From: Thamnidium elegans
Lineage: Eukaryota; Mucoromycota; Mucoromycetes; Mucorales; Mucoraceae
Length of the DNA stretch: 64,000 nucleotides
Direction: 5' to 3'
NCBI GenBank assembly: GCA_025201345.1
Contig: JAIXMG010000002.1
Coordinates: forward strand, 1,054,001-1,118,000
Position 1 is the first letter of the stretch. Each line of letters opens with the position of its first letter. The notes beneath the pieces are model-generated. The model did not search any database, was not told where the DNA came from, and worked only from the letters and a program-made list of their open reading frames with translations. A program made the translations under genes and the position numbers. This document shows positions 11,711-21,611 of the stretch, one piece after another.

Positions 11711-11810
11711 CAGCGGTATTAGAAATGAGTGTGAAACTATCGTAACCAAAAATGGATTCTGATACGTGGATGTTCCGGTTTTTTTTTAATATAAATTTTG
11801 ATTGCCTCTT

Positions 11811-12345
11811 TCACTCTTTTTTCTCTTCTTTTTTTTTTAAAAAAAATGTATTAGTAATACAAGGTAGTACCTTTTTGGAATTATATAGAATATGATGGAA
11901 TACGTGATATAAATAATTGAAGTCATAAAACATTGGCATGTGCGCCCTTTCAAGAAAAAAGGATTGACCTTGTACCACTTTATATGATTCATAATCAACC
12001 GTAATATAGACTTTTCGGGTTCTCTTTTTTTTATCCTGTAAATACAAGTCTTCAATATCAAGGGTGGTTTTTGACTACTTCGGAATACTTCGCTTCGGTA
12101 ACTTTAGCATTGTATGTCGTACCGAATAAAATTCCCCTTGTTGCTTTCGCTTCAGATTCCCAAATGTTCTTATTGTTTTCCGTATTAAAAATTGAATTCT
12201 GTACTTGAGTACTATTGTGTATTTTCATAGTTAGCTTGTAATAATATTTTTCAAAAGCATCTAAAGATATAATACAATTGACATGGTCTTTTACTTCCCT
12301 AGTAGGGTCAATACTTGCTTTCATTATCTGTTTCTTGAATACTAC
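11811..12345 (-). pseudogene. possible frameshifted coding relic, family not recognised
   Basis: Two open stretches on the minus strand look coding rather than random. The first, 12324-12058, encodes 88 aa (MKASIDPTREVK...SEVVKNHP). The second continues in another frame from about 12050 to 11815 (DKKKRTRKVYITVDYES...). They abut with a one-base frame change at about 12050-12058, and no clear GT/AG pair restores a single frame. It may be a decayed gene, a sequencing indel or a missed splice. I do not recognise the family. A T/A-rich terminator-like tract follows at 11825-11845. Confidence 0.3.
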
Positions 12346-12365
12346 ATTTCTTCTTTAGTTGCCCT

Positions 12366-12419
12366 GGTGCTCGATTTGAGGGCGGTTTAAGGGTGAACTT
12401 CCACGAAATTTCGAGCACC
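12366..12419. repeat. 9-bp inverted repeat (GGTGCTCGA / TCGAGCACC)
   Basis: Perfect arms at 12366-12374 and 12411-12419 separated by 36 nt. The spacer is unusually G-rich for this region. It lies directly upstream of the relic described at 11811-12345. Confidence 0.7.
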
Positions 12420-12698
12420 GCTAAATAGAGCTTGAAGCTAGTTGATGATGCTAGAAGATGAATCGATAACGAATTAAACTATCTTCTCATTGAATCATCT
12501 TTGTATGTATGATAATGTAAAATAATCTTCCTTAAGATTCAATAATGCAAACGTCTTATCAAATATTTTGAGCGATACATTAAAGAAAATGAAGAGCGGA
12601 TCAGACAATTTTTAAGAATTTTATATCGAATAAGTTACAAAAAAAAAAGCCTCTTCCATTAGTATGAAGAAGGCGAAAATTTACACTTACCGTATTAT

Positions 12699-13007
12699 TC
12701 AAAATAAGATGGCTTTAGTTGAAGCCCTTCTTCCCAATGGCAGATTGTTGAATGCTTTATCTATGTCTCTGATATCATTCGCTATACCATTGTTTGCGAA
12801 CTTTGAGAATAATTTTTATATTTGTTCTGCTTGGTTGACAAGTTTCTGATTGTAGTGCTCTTACTCTTTTCTTTTCAAATTGGCGTATTCCTTTGTATGT
12901 TTATCTTTGGAGTCCATCTTAGCGATAAAATGCTTCTCGACAGCAATAAACTCTGAGAGTTTAAAAGTATCTAAATTTGAAGCGTACTTATCCACAGTAT
13001 CTGACAT
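12699..13007 (-). CDS. small hypothetical protein, two exons (tentative)
   Basis: ATG at 13007 opens MSDTVDKYASNLDTF. If the GTAAGA at 12864 is used as donor and the AG before 12768 as acceptor, exons 13007-12865 and 12768-12699 give a 70-aa Lys/Glu-rich protein ending GRRASTKAILF. Without splicing it stops after 48 aa. The join restores a frame and extends an amphipathic sequence (KRKEDIDKAFNNLPLGRR), which is why I favour it. A further short spliced 5' exon near 13172 is possible. No family recognised. Confidence 0.3.
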
Positions 13008-13736
13008 TACAACGAAATTGAATAGAAAGATTCTTGTAAAAAAAAAATCTATTACCTGAAGAAATATTTTGCGGAAGTCTTGATAGACGGTCAATTTACA
13101 TGGTCGATTAAAGTGTTTCATATTGCTTTTCACTTACCTTTACGAATGAACATTACTCTAAGGGGAACCATATCGCCTATATATATCAATGTAAAACTTC
13201 TGACACTCAATATATTATTATTCTCCCCCTGAAAAAAAGGATAAAGCTCGAAATACATTATGCATAGCAGTGTAACAAACAACTTTCAATAAAAGCAATA
13301 TTAGAACTAGCCAATCATAATCATTTATTTTTTAGCTTTTGAAAAAAAAAAAAAAAAAAAAAACTGCATTGTTGTCGGGGAAACCCAGCGGATAGAATCA
13401 TAATGATCTTTTTAAAAGCAAAGCTTTTTTTTCAGGGGTAAATAATATTATATCTGTCAATTATGTTTGTACAATTTTACTTTTTAATATATTTTTTTTT
13501 AAATAGAGAAAACCTTTTCTTTTTTTTTTTTTTACAGAAAAACAAAAAGATCTTTTTTATTTTAGTTGGTACCAAAGTACTGGATTTTTGAAAAAGAGTT
13601 TCTTTCGGAGTTTACACAAGTTTTTTTATATGAGTCAAAACGGGAGGAGGAAATTGAAAAACATATTTTATACACGATTGCCCTTTTTTTTTATGAATAA
13701 AAAGAAAAAAAGAAAAAAAAAGAAAAAAAAAGAGCG
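13008..13736. other. non-coding spacer upstream of small candidate gene
   Basis: A/T-rich, with an A-run near 13341-13362, T-runs near 13520-13535 and purine-rich A/G runs near 13690-13735 that form the 3' flank of the next minus-strand gene. Apparent frames here are low-complexity Lys/Phe. Nothing convincing. Confidence 0.6.
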
Positions 13737-14509
13737 CTATGACTTCTTTACAGTGCCGATACGACTAACAGAACGAACATTAGTTGAACCAGGAGGACGT
13801 AAGCCACTGGGTCTATTGGTAGTAGGACTCATCACTCTTTTTGTTGTTTCTTCTCTACTACTACTACTAGGCGACGTATTATTGTCATTAGTAGTAAATA
13901 AACTATTTCTTGGTCCAGGTGTAGGGCTCCGCATACCAATTCTTGAAGGTGTTGCAGAATTTCTCCCTGAATTTAGAGGTGAACCAGGACGATGTATGGA
14001 TTCTCTAACAGTAGGTATATGGCTTGCGCGTTGTGGTATTCTTTTTGTTGTAGTTGGAATACGAGGAATGCTGCTATTATTTTTATTAGAAGAAGATGAA
14101 GTTGTTCTTTGAGGTGTAGGCGATGATGATGCTGGTGCAGGAATATGTGATGCACGTTTAGTTATGCGTTTTGTAGATCCAGGAGGATTTCGCGCTGTAT
14201 ACGATCTGCTTGGTGTTGGGATACCACCAGTTGGTGTAGTACGTGTTGTATTAGATGATGTAGCAGAGTAGTTACTAAGTCTACTTAAAGAACGAGAAGA
14301 AGAAGATGATGATTCTGACGGATAGATCATTGGCGCCATTCCATATTTACCATACTGAGTTACCGTACTCTGTGAATTTAAACTATTTTCACTACTAAAA
14401 CTATCTGATCTCTTCTTTTCTTGTATTAAAGCTCTCTTTACATTTTCATTTGGATTCCAATCCATGTCATATTCCACACTTGGTTCATTCTATTCAAGCC
14501 ACAATTAGG

Positions 14510-14564
<55 letters not shown>

Positions 14565-15039
14565 TATTATTTTTTTTATATATACACATATACAAACTTA
14601 CATTGTCCATCTTCCAAAAATCTTCAGCAGAGTCATCCAAATCTAAATCACCCAAATCTGGTAAATCAGTTTCGTCGTCCATATCAACCGTAAAGTTTGC
14701 ATTGATAAGCTCATCCAAATTGACACTGTCTTCAGAAGCAATTGACTCGGGACGCCCTTTTTTTAATGTTCTTTCTATCGGTATACTATTATTTATTTTT
14801 TAAAAAAAAGAGTTAGTTCTTGTTTTAACTTTAATAAAAATGATAAAATACCTATTATTATCAGCATCCACAATAATTGTATTTGTTTCTGAAGGTTCTC
14901 GATAGGTATGTATATTCATTAACCAACCTTGAACATTATCTGGTTGATTGGTGATACTACCCGATTCTTGAATAGTAGGAGTTGAGGGTTTTTTATCGCC
15001 AAACCCTTTATAGAAGCGTAAACTTGGTGATTGTGCCAT
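13737..15039 (-). CDS. Ser-rich basic protein with SxIP motifs, candidate microtubule plus-end (EB1-binding) protein
   Basis: Exons 15039-14852, 14785-14602 and 14489-13737 give 374 aa. The first 130 residues are mixed and acidic (DLPDLGDLDLDD near the exon 2 end). Residues from about 140 onward form a Ser/Thr/Pro/Arg-rich basic, probably disordered tail. That tail contains three [ST]-x-I-P motifs in basic surroundings: RASHIPAP, NNSSIPRI and RASHIPTV. This is the known EB1/Bim1 recognition motif of plus-end-tracking proteins. The name is inference; no folded domain is recognised. ATG at 15039 (MAQSPSL) is preferred over a non-ATG extension. Intron 2 carries a 51-nt homopolymer (A on the sense strand). 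Confidence 0.75.
14512..14562. repeat. T51 homopolymer inside an intron
   Basis: Uninterrupted run of 51 T on the plus strand inside the second intron of the SxIP gene (14490-14601). The sense strand therefore reads poly-A. Confidence 0.9.
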
Positions 15040-15948
15040 AACCAAAGGGTATATATGTATAATATATTTTATATAAGAAAGAGGGAGAAAAAAAAAAAGT
15101 TGTTACAAAAAAGGGGGAAACAACCTTTTCGATTTTTTTAAACTACGTCATCATTTTTGTTGTTGTTGTGCTTATGCTTGTTATGGATAATGTCTTGTAA
15201 TGCACAAAAAAAAAAAAAGTGATTTGACGTCAAAGTATACTCCTCTTCTAACTTGTACCAGCCAAGATAAACATGCCAAATTGATGCATTAGCTTAAATG
15301 ACGAAGTTTAATGTCATACTTGAATTTGATTGTCTATTCCAGTAGTATCGTCATCAAAATCACAAGACAGTTTATCTTTTTATCAGTATTCCCCCTATTA
15401 TATTTTTTTGAATCATTCGTCATACTTTGACGTGCCAGCATCTTGTTGGATACAAGTTCTGTACATATTTCTAATAATTTTAGGCCACTACTTTGTGTGT
15501 GTAGTATATAATCTAAGCATACTATCTTAAAGGGGGAGGGACGATAAAAAATAAAGCAGATGAATTAAGAATAATAACATATTCATAAGGAAACAAATAT
15601 CCTATTTTTAGAGGCATTTAATTAGAGTCGCCAAACTATACGGCTTATGTGTTGCAAACAAGGATACCATAAAATCACCTGCTTGAGTAACACATTTTTA
15701 CATATTATACCGGTTTGCATAAGACTGGTTACGTGCTTTTCAAAAGAAATATTTGCAGTTCATTTATGCAGTTTTTTTTTTTGTGTGGATACAAGCGAGG
15801 GAATTAAGTTAAACAAACAGTTAAGTTAAACAAACAGCAGTCAATTTAAGCGTCACATCACTTACCTTGTTTTGTATTTAAACATAAAGCTTAACTTGTT
15901 TTAAGTTAATTATATTTCTTTCTCTCTCTCTCAAAAAAAAAAAAAAAA
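15040..15948. other. divergent promoter region, SxIP gene / BDP1
   Basis: About 900 bp between divergent genes. It includes GTTGTTGTT and A-run sequences, short frames without coding character, a perfect 17-bp tandem repeat at 15804-15837 and a TTAACTT...AAGTTAA inverted repeat at 15891-15909 just before BDP1. A CT-rich stretch (15920-15932) precedes the BDP1 start. Confidence 0.6.
15804..15837. repeat. perfect 17-bp tandem repeat upstream of BDP1
   Basis: TTAAGTTAAACAAACAG occurs twice in a row (15804-15820, 15821-15837), 112 bp before the BDP1 ATG. The same TTAAGTTAA core reappears inverted at 15891-15909. Confidence 0.9.
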
Positions 15949-16877
15949 ATGTCTGCGGAGATTAGCATTTCAATTAGTAAAGTGTACAAAAAAAAAAAAA
16001 AGTTTTATTACTAATAAAAAAAATAAATAGATAAAAACAAAAAGAAGTTTAAACCTCAATTAAGTAAACGAAAACGTACCAGCAAACCAGTTCTTGAGGG
16101 AAACAATACAAGTCATGAAAAGCAAGAACCAGCAAAAACTAATGAACCTTTACCAAATACAGTTCGACCGACCAAGCGAGATTACCTTGAAAGTCAAATG
16201 CCTTCACCGGAACTCATTCAAGAGCTCATTCACTTATACCCACAAACAGTTCAAAAAGTAAACAAACGTTTCAAATGCACTCAACCTAAAGAATATATTC
16301 CCCAAGACTTACCGACTGCAGAGGACAGAAGGAAACAATTAGACGTAATACGAGAGCCTCTTTTAAATGAAACTCAAAAAATTATACGAGAAAGAGAGCG
16401 ACGAGAGCAAGGGAGTGGTTTAACAGACTCGTAAGTATATACATATATATTAGAATAAATCGATTTTAATAATGTGCTTTATATATATAGAGCTTTAGCA
16501 CCTCAAGTAAAACTAGTCAACGGGAAAATTGTACTAGATGAAGATACCTTGCAAGTGTGTAGATCAGATCCCAAGTATATAGATATGACTACGGATAGCT
16601 TGATGAAAAACCAAGAACTGGGATTAAGGTCACCATGGACGCCATTAGAAACTCAAGTATTTTACGATGTAAAGTTACTTTTTTTACTACACAAAACAAA
16701 TAAATATCTAATTATTATTATTAGGGATTATCAAAATATGGCCTGGATTTCGAAAGAATAGCTAATACACTAATAGGCAGAACTAGAAGGGGCGTTGTCT
16801 TAAAATACCACAGGGAAGAAACTTGTTACCCAGAAAAAGTTGCCAAATATTTGTTTAAGCCTGCTGGTAAAGTATGA
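15949..16877 (+). CDS. BDP1: TFIIIB subunit B'' (Bdp1), short form with SANT/Myb domain
   Basis: Exons 15949-15981, 16048-16430, 16491-16668 and 16725-16877 give 248 aa. The N-terminus SKFKPQLSKRKR matches the conserved start region of Bdp1. A central VNGKIVLDEDTLQV segment precedes a SANT domain (about 186-232: SPWTPLETQVFYDGLSKYGL, then RTRRGVVLKYHREE), the extended SANT signature of Bdp1. Known role: with TBP and Brf1 it forms TFIIIB and recruits RNA polymerase III. Budding yeast Bdp1 is about 594 aa, so this form keeps little beyond the core. An alternative last intron (donor 16867, acceptor before 16930) would end the protein in EKVNPT instead. Exon 1 is only 33 nt. Confidence 0.85.
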
Positions 16878-17178
16878 TATGCAAGAAAAAAATATATAAT
16901 TGTAAATTGACCATTTTTTTCTTGTACAGAAAAAGTAAACCCTACATAAATATCACCACTTTTTTTGTATCTGTAATAAAAATACTTGCTGGATGCCATC
17001 ACTCGCTTTTCTTATTTAAATCGGCGTCAGTAGTAGTAAATATTATCATATGAATATCATCATCATACACACTATAATTATGTAACCTAAATTTATAACC
17101 CCACACCTCTTTATTTATCTATTTAGTTATTTTCTAGTTATTTTACTTTCTTTCTCTTTTTTTTTTTTTTTTAATTAT
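16878..17178. other. spacer between BDP1 and lipase gene
   Basis: About 300 bp, A/T-rich; T-rich tract with TTTCTCTTTT and T13 just before the lipase start. No gene seen. Confidence 0.6.
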
Positions 17179-19208
17179 ATGAAGAAAAACAACTTACAAC
17201 TCATAACGGAAATAACGTTATTATTAGCGTTAATACCAGCTGTTATCGGTTACTATGCCAACTACAAAGGACGATGGATATGGAGTTTACTTTGTTACGT
17301 GCTGTCAGTTTTTATATTGGTCACACCTGTTTTCCTGTATGTTGTTATCAAGACTATTCAACACTGTATGCCATTTGTGCTTCGCATCTTGGTCCGTATA
17401 AGTACTCGGTTAACACCTATCGCTCGTTTTATCTCTCAAAACAGAATTTTACGTCCCCTAATCAATTTTATTATTCGATCTCAATTCTTTTTATGGTTTA
17501 TGGCATTGTTAATGAGCGATCAAGTTATTCGAACCATTATGGGTAGATTCATCGGACAACATGCTAGTAGTAGATATTTATGTAAGAACATATATGTAGT
17601 ACGTGTTACGTATAAAAAAAGTGATTTTGACAGTTTTTTTTTTTATTTACTTATTTTATATATAGCACTTATTAATGTGGGTGATTCAAGGTTCTTTAAT
17701 ACAGTTCATGACGAGTTAAAAGATAGATCAGTTGCTGATAGAGAACAACACCAGAACCCGACTCAAAAGACAAATACCAAGAATTTCAAAAGACCCCAAT
17801 ATTCATTGTCTGTGGCACATACATTATCTGTTGCCAGTAAATTAGCATATGAAGATGTAGCTGTGGTAAAGTATGAGTTGGAACAAGCGGGTTATGATGT
17901 TGAAAATACATTTCGACCAATTGGATACAAGGTAGTATTTTTTGTTTAGGTGTATACACGTGAAAAAAAAAAAAACTAAAACTGTCGAGTAGAATGTTTG
18001 TGCTTATGTTGTAGAGAAGGATAATGACGTTATATTAGTATTTAGAGGGTTAGTGGTTGTAACTGTTTACAATTAAAAAACCAAGACTTACTGAAATTAT
18101 TTATTAGAACAAATCCATTGAATATTCAAAATTACGTTACTAATATTGACGCTGGATTAACTGAAGTTTCATCAGCCAGTGGATATATGGGTAAAGTACA
18201 TAAAGGATTTTGGGACGCAATGGGAGCTACAGCAACATCAGACAATTCACACGATACAAACCGACTTCCCAGTATTCAAATTGATTTAAACGCTTCGTTA
18301 TATCAATCCATTTCTTCTGCAGTTTTTGCTATTGGACGTATTATGAAATTACTTACATTCAATATTTTTGCCAACGTTATCGATCCTATTGATGCCAGCT
18401 GGTCTGGTTACGATTCCACCATTGTGCGGAACCAATCCATGTACTGTCAAGCCGAGAATTTAATTATTGAAATCTTTAAAAATCCTGCGCTCATGGATGA
18501 AGGAAAAACAAAGAATTTGTATATTACAGGACATTCACTTGGTGGTGCATTAGCTACAGTATTTTTGGCCAAGATGATTCAGTGTGATAGTCCACTTATA
18601 AATTACTTTTCGGGCTTATATACTTATGGTCAACCTAATATTGGTGATAAAGATTTTGGAAGTTCATTTAGCCCCGAAATTACATGCAAGATTTTCAATC
18701 ATACATATAATAATGGTAAAACAGAAAAAAAAAAAAAGAAAGGGGGAGGGGGAATTGCTTATATCTAATATCTAATTATTATTTTGTTAAAAAAAAAAAA
18801 GATGTTGTACCTCGTATCCCATTTTGGTATAGTCCGCCACCTGGTACCTTGGTCTTTATTGATTCATCTTACAAGATCTCTATATATCCACCCAACCCTA
18901 AAACGCATGAATCTATTCCAGTGCGTCCAATTTCATTTATTCATTTATCTGGATTGTTAAGTAAACCTGTAATTCGTAGACTTAAATCAGAAACCACTAC
19001 TCGAATCTTATTCCGTGTTTTATTGCCCTTCTTTATCTCTGATCATTTTCCTAGCGATTATAGTGATGCCTTATTGAGAGGTGATGTTGAATGGATTATT
19101 GTAGGTGAAAAAGAAGGTGGACATGAAAAAGAAGAAGAAAATTATGTTTGTGAAAAATCTAAACGATACAGTTTAAAGATTGCTGATGAAGAAGAAATGT
19201 ACAAATAG
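17179..19208 (+). CDS. class-3 (Rhizomucor-type fold) lipase with N-terminal membrane segments
   Basis: Exons 17179-17581, 17666-17931, 17993-18048, 18108-18715 and 18802-19208 give 579 aa. Hydrophobic segments at about 8-25 and 32-55, with a third near 100-115, indicate membrane anchoring. VILVFRGTNPLNIQ is the oxyanion-hole region, and GHSLGGAL carries the nucleophile Ser385. Asp in DVVPRIPFW and His in DHFPSDY are the likely remaining triad members. The known function of the family is triacylglycerol or acylglycerol hydrolysis. The membrane segments and lack of a cleavable secretion signal suggest an ER, lipid-droplet or vacuolar enzyme rather than the secreted Rhizomucor lipase. The substrate is not inferable. 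Confidence 0.9.
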
Positions 19209-19466
19209 ATAATGCAATGTGAAAGCAGAAGCTACTACAGAAAAAAATACAAACAATAAATAACACCGCATCTCTTTTTGTTGTAAAAGAAAACGTTGTT
19301 CTAAATCATAATTGATGATTGGTTATTTTTTTTTCTAGAGTATTTATAGAACTTGCACTATTTTTATTTAATTATGAGAGTGGTACATAAGAGGATAACA
19401 GTTCCTTTTTTTTTTTTTTTTTAGAGAATATATTAGTAGTTAAAAATGATTTTTACGTAAAAGTAA

Positions 19467-20051
19467 CTAGCATTTAGGGAAGGTCGAGTTATCTACAGTT
19501 ACAGCTAAAGGTACAATAATAGCAGATTGTGCAGTACCAACATTGGCGGTCCCAATCGTAGCAGGGTAGTTGGGTGTAAATACAAGAGAGAAATCGTAAG
19601 AAGTAGGTGGATAACGTGAAAAGAAATGACAGTTAGGTATCTTCCAAGAATCTTTACGTTGAATATTTTGAAGCCCACCAGGATAACTATCTGTTAATAA
19701 TCCAGTAGATACACTAAATGATAACACATTATTTGCATTTGCATGTTCGCTCCAAACAAAGTCGATCGAAAGAGAGTTGGGGTAAGTTGTTTGAGCACTA
19801 AATGGAGGGTTTGCTAAATAAATAGTAATAGAAATTTAATAAGTTAATCTATTATTATTTTTAATATCCAAAAGTAAGTATGTACCTGCTTGACTTCCAA
19901 TGACAGTATAGGTAATGTTTAAAGTATCTTTACTGATAATTTGACTATTTGGTTGAGGAACATCAATATTAATAACATTTTGAGCCTGGACAAGAGTTGA
20001 AGCTGTTACAATAGAAGCAAGTAAATAACGAACTACGGACAGTGAAACCAT
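19467..20051 (-). CDS. small secreted protein, Kre9/Knh-like Ser/Thr-rich family (tentative)
   Basis: Exons 20051-19886 and 19813-19467 give 170 aa. The N-terminus (MVSLSVVRYLLASIVTASTL, cleavage likely after VQA) is a good signal peptide. The mature part starts NVINIDVPQPNSQIISKDTL with an Ig-like 'I.vp.P.sq....dtl.I.Y.v' pattern, as in Kre9/KNH-type fungal wall proteins. Two Cys (…IPNCHFF and the terminal KC) could pair. The ATG at 20051 is preferred, but an in-frame ATG lies upstream across a CA microsatellite. Only 139 bp separates it from the GH8 gene upstream on the same strand. Confidence 0.7.
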
Positions 20052-20052
20052 T

Positions 20053-20054
<2 letters not shown>

Positions 20055-20084
<30 letters not shown>
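20055..20084. repeat. (AC)15 microsatellite immediately 5' of a start codon
   Basis: Thirty nt of AC dinucleotide, 3 bp upstream of the secreted-protein ATG. In frame it reads Val-Cys repeats from an upstream ATG. GA-rich repeats follow at 20105-20130. Confidence 0.95.
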
Positions 20085-20087
<3 letters not shown>

Positions 20088-20190
20088 CAAAAAAAAAGGG
20101 GGGACGAGAGAGAAAGAGAGAGAAAGAGGTTAAAAATACAATATTTTATTTTTATAACTGTATGATAGATCGTGTAACAGTAAAATATTA

Positions 20191-20731
20191 TTAAATAGGT
20201 ACATTAGCATTTAACAAACATAACATGGCAATACTTTCACCAAAATAAGTAGCATCCATTTGCTTCATTTCTTGTTGAATTTGAGCTAATTGTACGTTCC
20301 AACCAAGTACCCAAAACAAAAAGCAAACAGGAGCAACAAAAGCCATATCAGTGTAGTCAACATAACAAGTTCCATCCAATCGATAACCAGCCTTGATTCC
20401 ACAGTCACCGTTACCACCACCTCGTGCTAATTGGCCAGCAAAGAATTGAGCCTGAGTCTCAAGCAATGGTCGTACACGTTCATCTCGCGTAAGCATATAA
20501 TAATGACCTATACGCCAAGGTACACGACACGAATTCCAGTTATAGTGAGGATCATGATCACTTTCCAAAACTTGACAAGTGGCTGGGTAATAAAGTCCAC
20601 TATTGGTATCCAACTTTAAAAAGTCTGCAATTAAACCAGTTTGAGGGTTTAATGAAAGTTGTCCTGAAACTGTATTTACAATTGCTTGAATCACTTTACC
20701 CCATTCATCTTTACGTTGTGTATCTTCCTAC

Positions 20732-20768
<37 letters not shown>

Positions 20769-21611
20769 AAAATTCCTATTACCCGTTTCTTTAACTATTT
20801 TGAACTTACATAGTAAAAGATTAAATAACCACTTAAAATAAAATCACTTGGTCTAGTTAATAAATAAGCATCGTCTCCAGGGTCAGCCCAATCTCCAATA
20901 AGTGGCATATGTGTTTTATGGTTAATACAGTGTTGGTAAATACAGCCTGCTAATTCTACTGCTGCTTGACGGTAATCTATTTCTCCTTGAGCACCACCTC
21001 TTCCCCAAGTCTTGGCAGCTATAAATAATGCAGTACAAATATCTACATCACCGTCTGTAGCACAATTCTCTCCTCCTTCATCTCCTGGTATAAATTTACC
21101 ATGTTTATCTGTCTTTTGTTGCCATCTTTATAAAGAGAACATATGTTATGTCATTGTACATACAAAAAAAAAAGAAAGTAACTCATACTTACTGCATTAA
21201 ACCTTTATTATTTCTGAACCGAGCGTAGTATTTGTATAAACCTATTTAGTAATTAAAGTTTTATCGTTAAGTATATTAAAGCAAATGCATATTTTGCATA
21301 CAAGTAGTACTTACCATCAAAATCTTGTTGGTTACGCTTTGATACTGAGATAAGCATACCATAACCTTGAATTGTAATGTTAAATAAAAAAAAATTATGA
21401 TGTCATATATAAATAGTTACCATGAGCTTCTGAACAAGTCATCTCTTTTAATCCTTCACTTTGTTCTTTATAATAAATGTATAAACCATCCTCATAACTT
21501 CTCAAGTATCTTTTATTTATATTAGTATCTTAGTTTTTACCCCTGAATAAATACTATCATTTTTACTCACTTTCCTCTCCAAGTAACATAACTTTGTTCT
21601 ATATCCGACAT
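20191..21611 (-). CDS. glycoside hydrolase family 8 (chitosanase/endoglucanase-type)
   Basis: Exons 21611-21571, 21509-21421, 21365-21315, 21241-21193, 21125-20810 and 20727-20191 give 360 aa. CSEAHGYGM (Glu41) corresponds to the catalytic-acid segment of GH8. ATDGDVDICTALFIAAKTW (99-117) follows the GH8 signature (A-[ST]-D-[AG]-D...A...[FW]) with two substitutions. Later segments (DWADPGDDAYLLTRPSDF, then the WNSCRVPWRIGHYYM helix) also fit the (alpha/alpha)6 barrel. Known GH8 activities are beta-1,4-glucanase, chitosanase, licheninase and reducing-end xylanase. Chitosan is abundant in Mucoromycota walls, so chitosanase is a reasonable inference. No signal peptide is seen on MSDIEQSYVTW. GH8 is chiefly bacterial. 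Confidence 0.9.
20735..20766. repeat. A32 homopolymer in GH8 last intron
   Basis: Thirty-two A on the plus strand, inside the intron 20728-20809. The sense strand has T32 close to the acceptor and could act as a polypyrimidine tract. Confidence 0.9.

Noticed and set aside
13588..14112. Plus-strand frame of 174 codons
   Set aside because: Mostly the complement of the SxIP-gene last exon plus Lys runs; a shadow.
15330..15530. 66-codon frame with hydrophobic segment in the BDP1 promoter
   Set aside because: No conserved motif or coding texture; A/T-driven.
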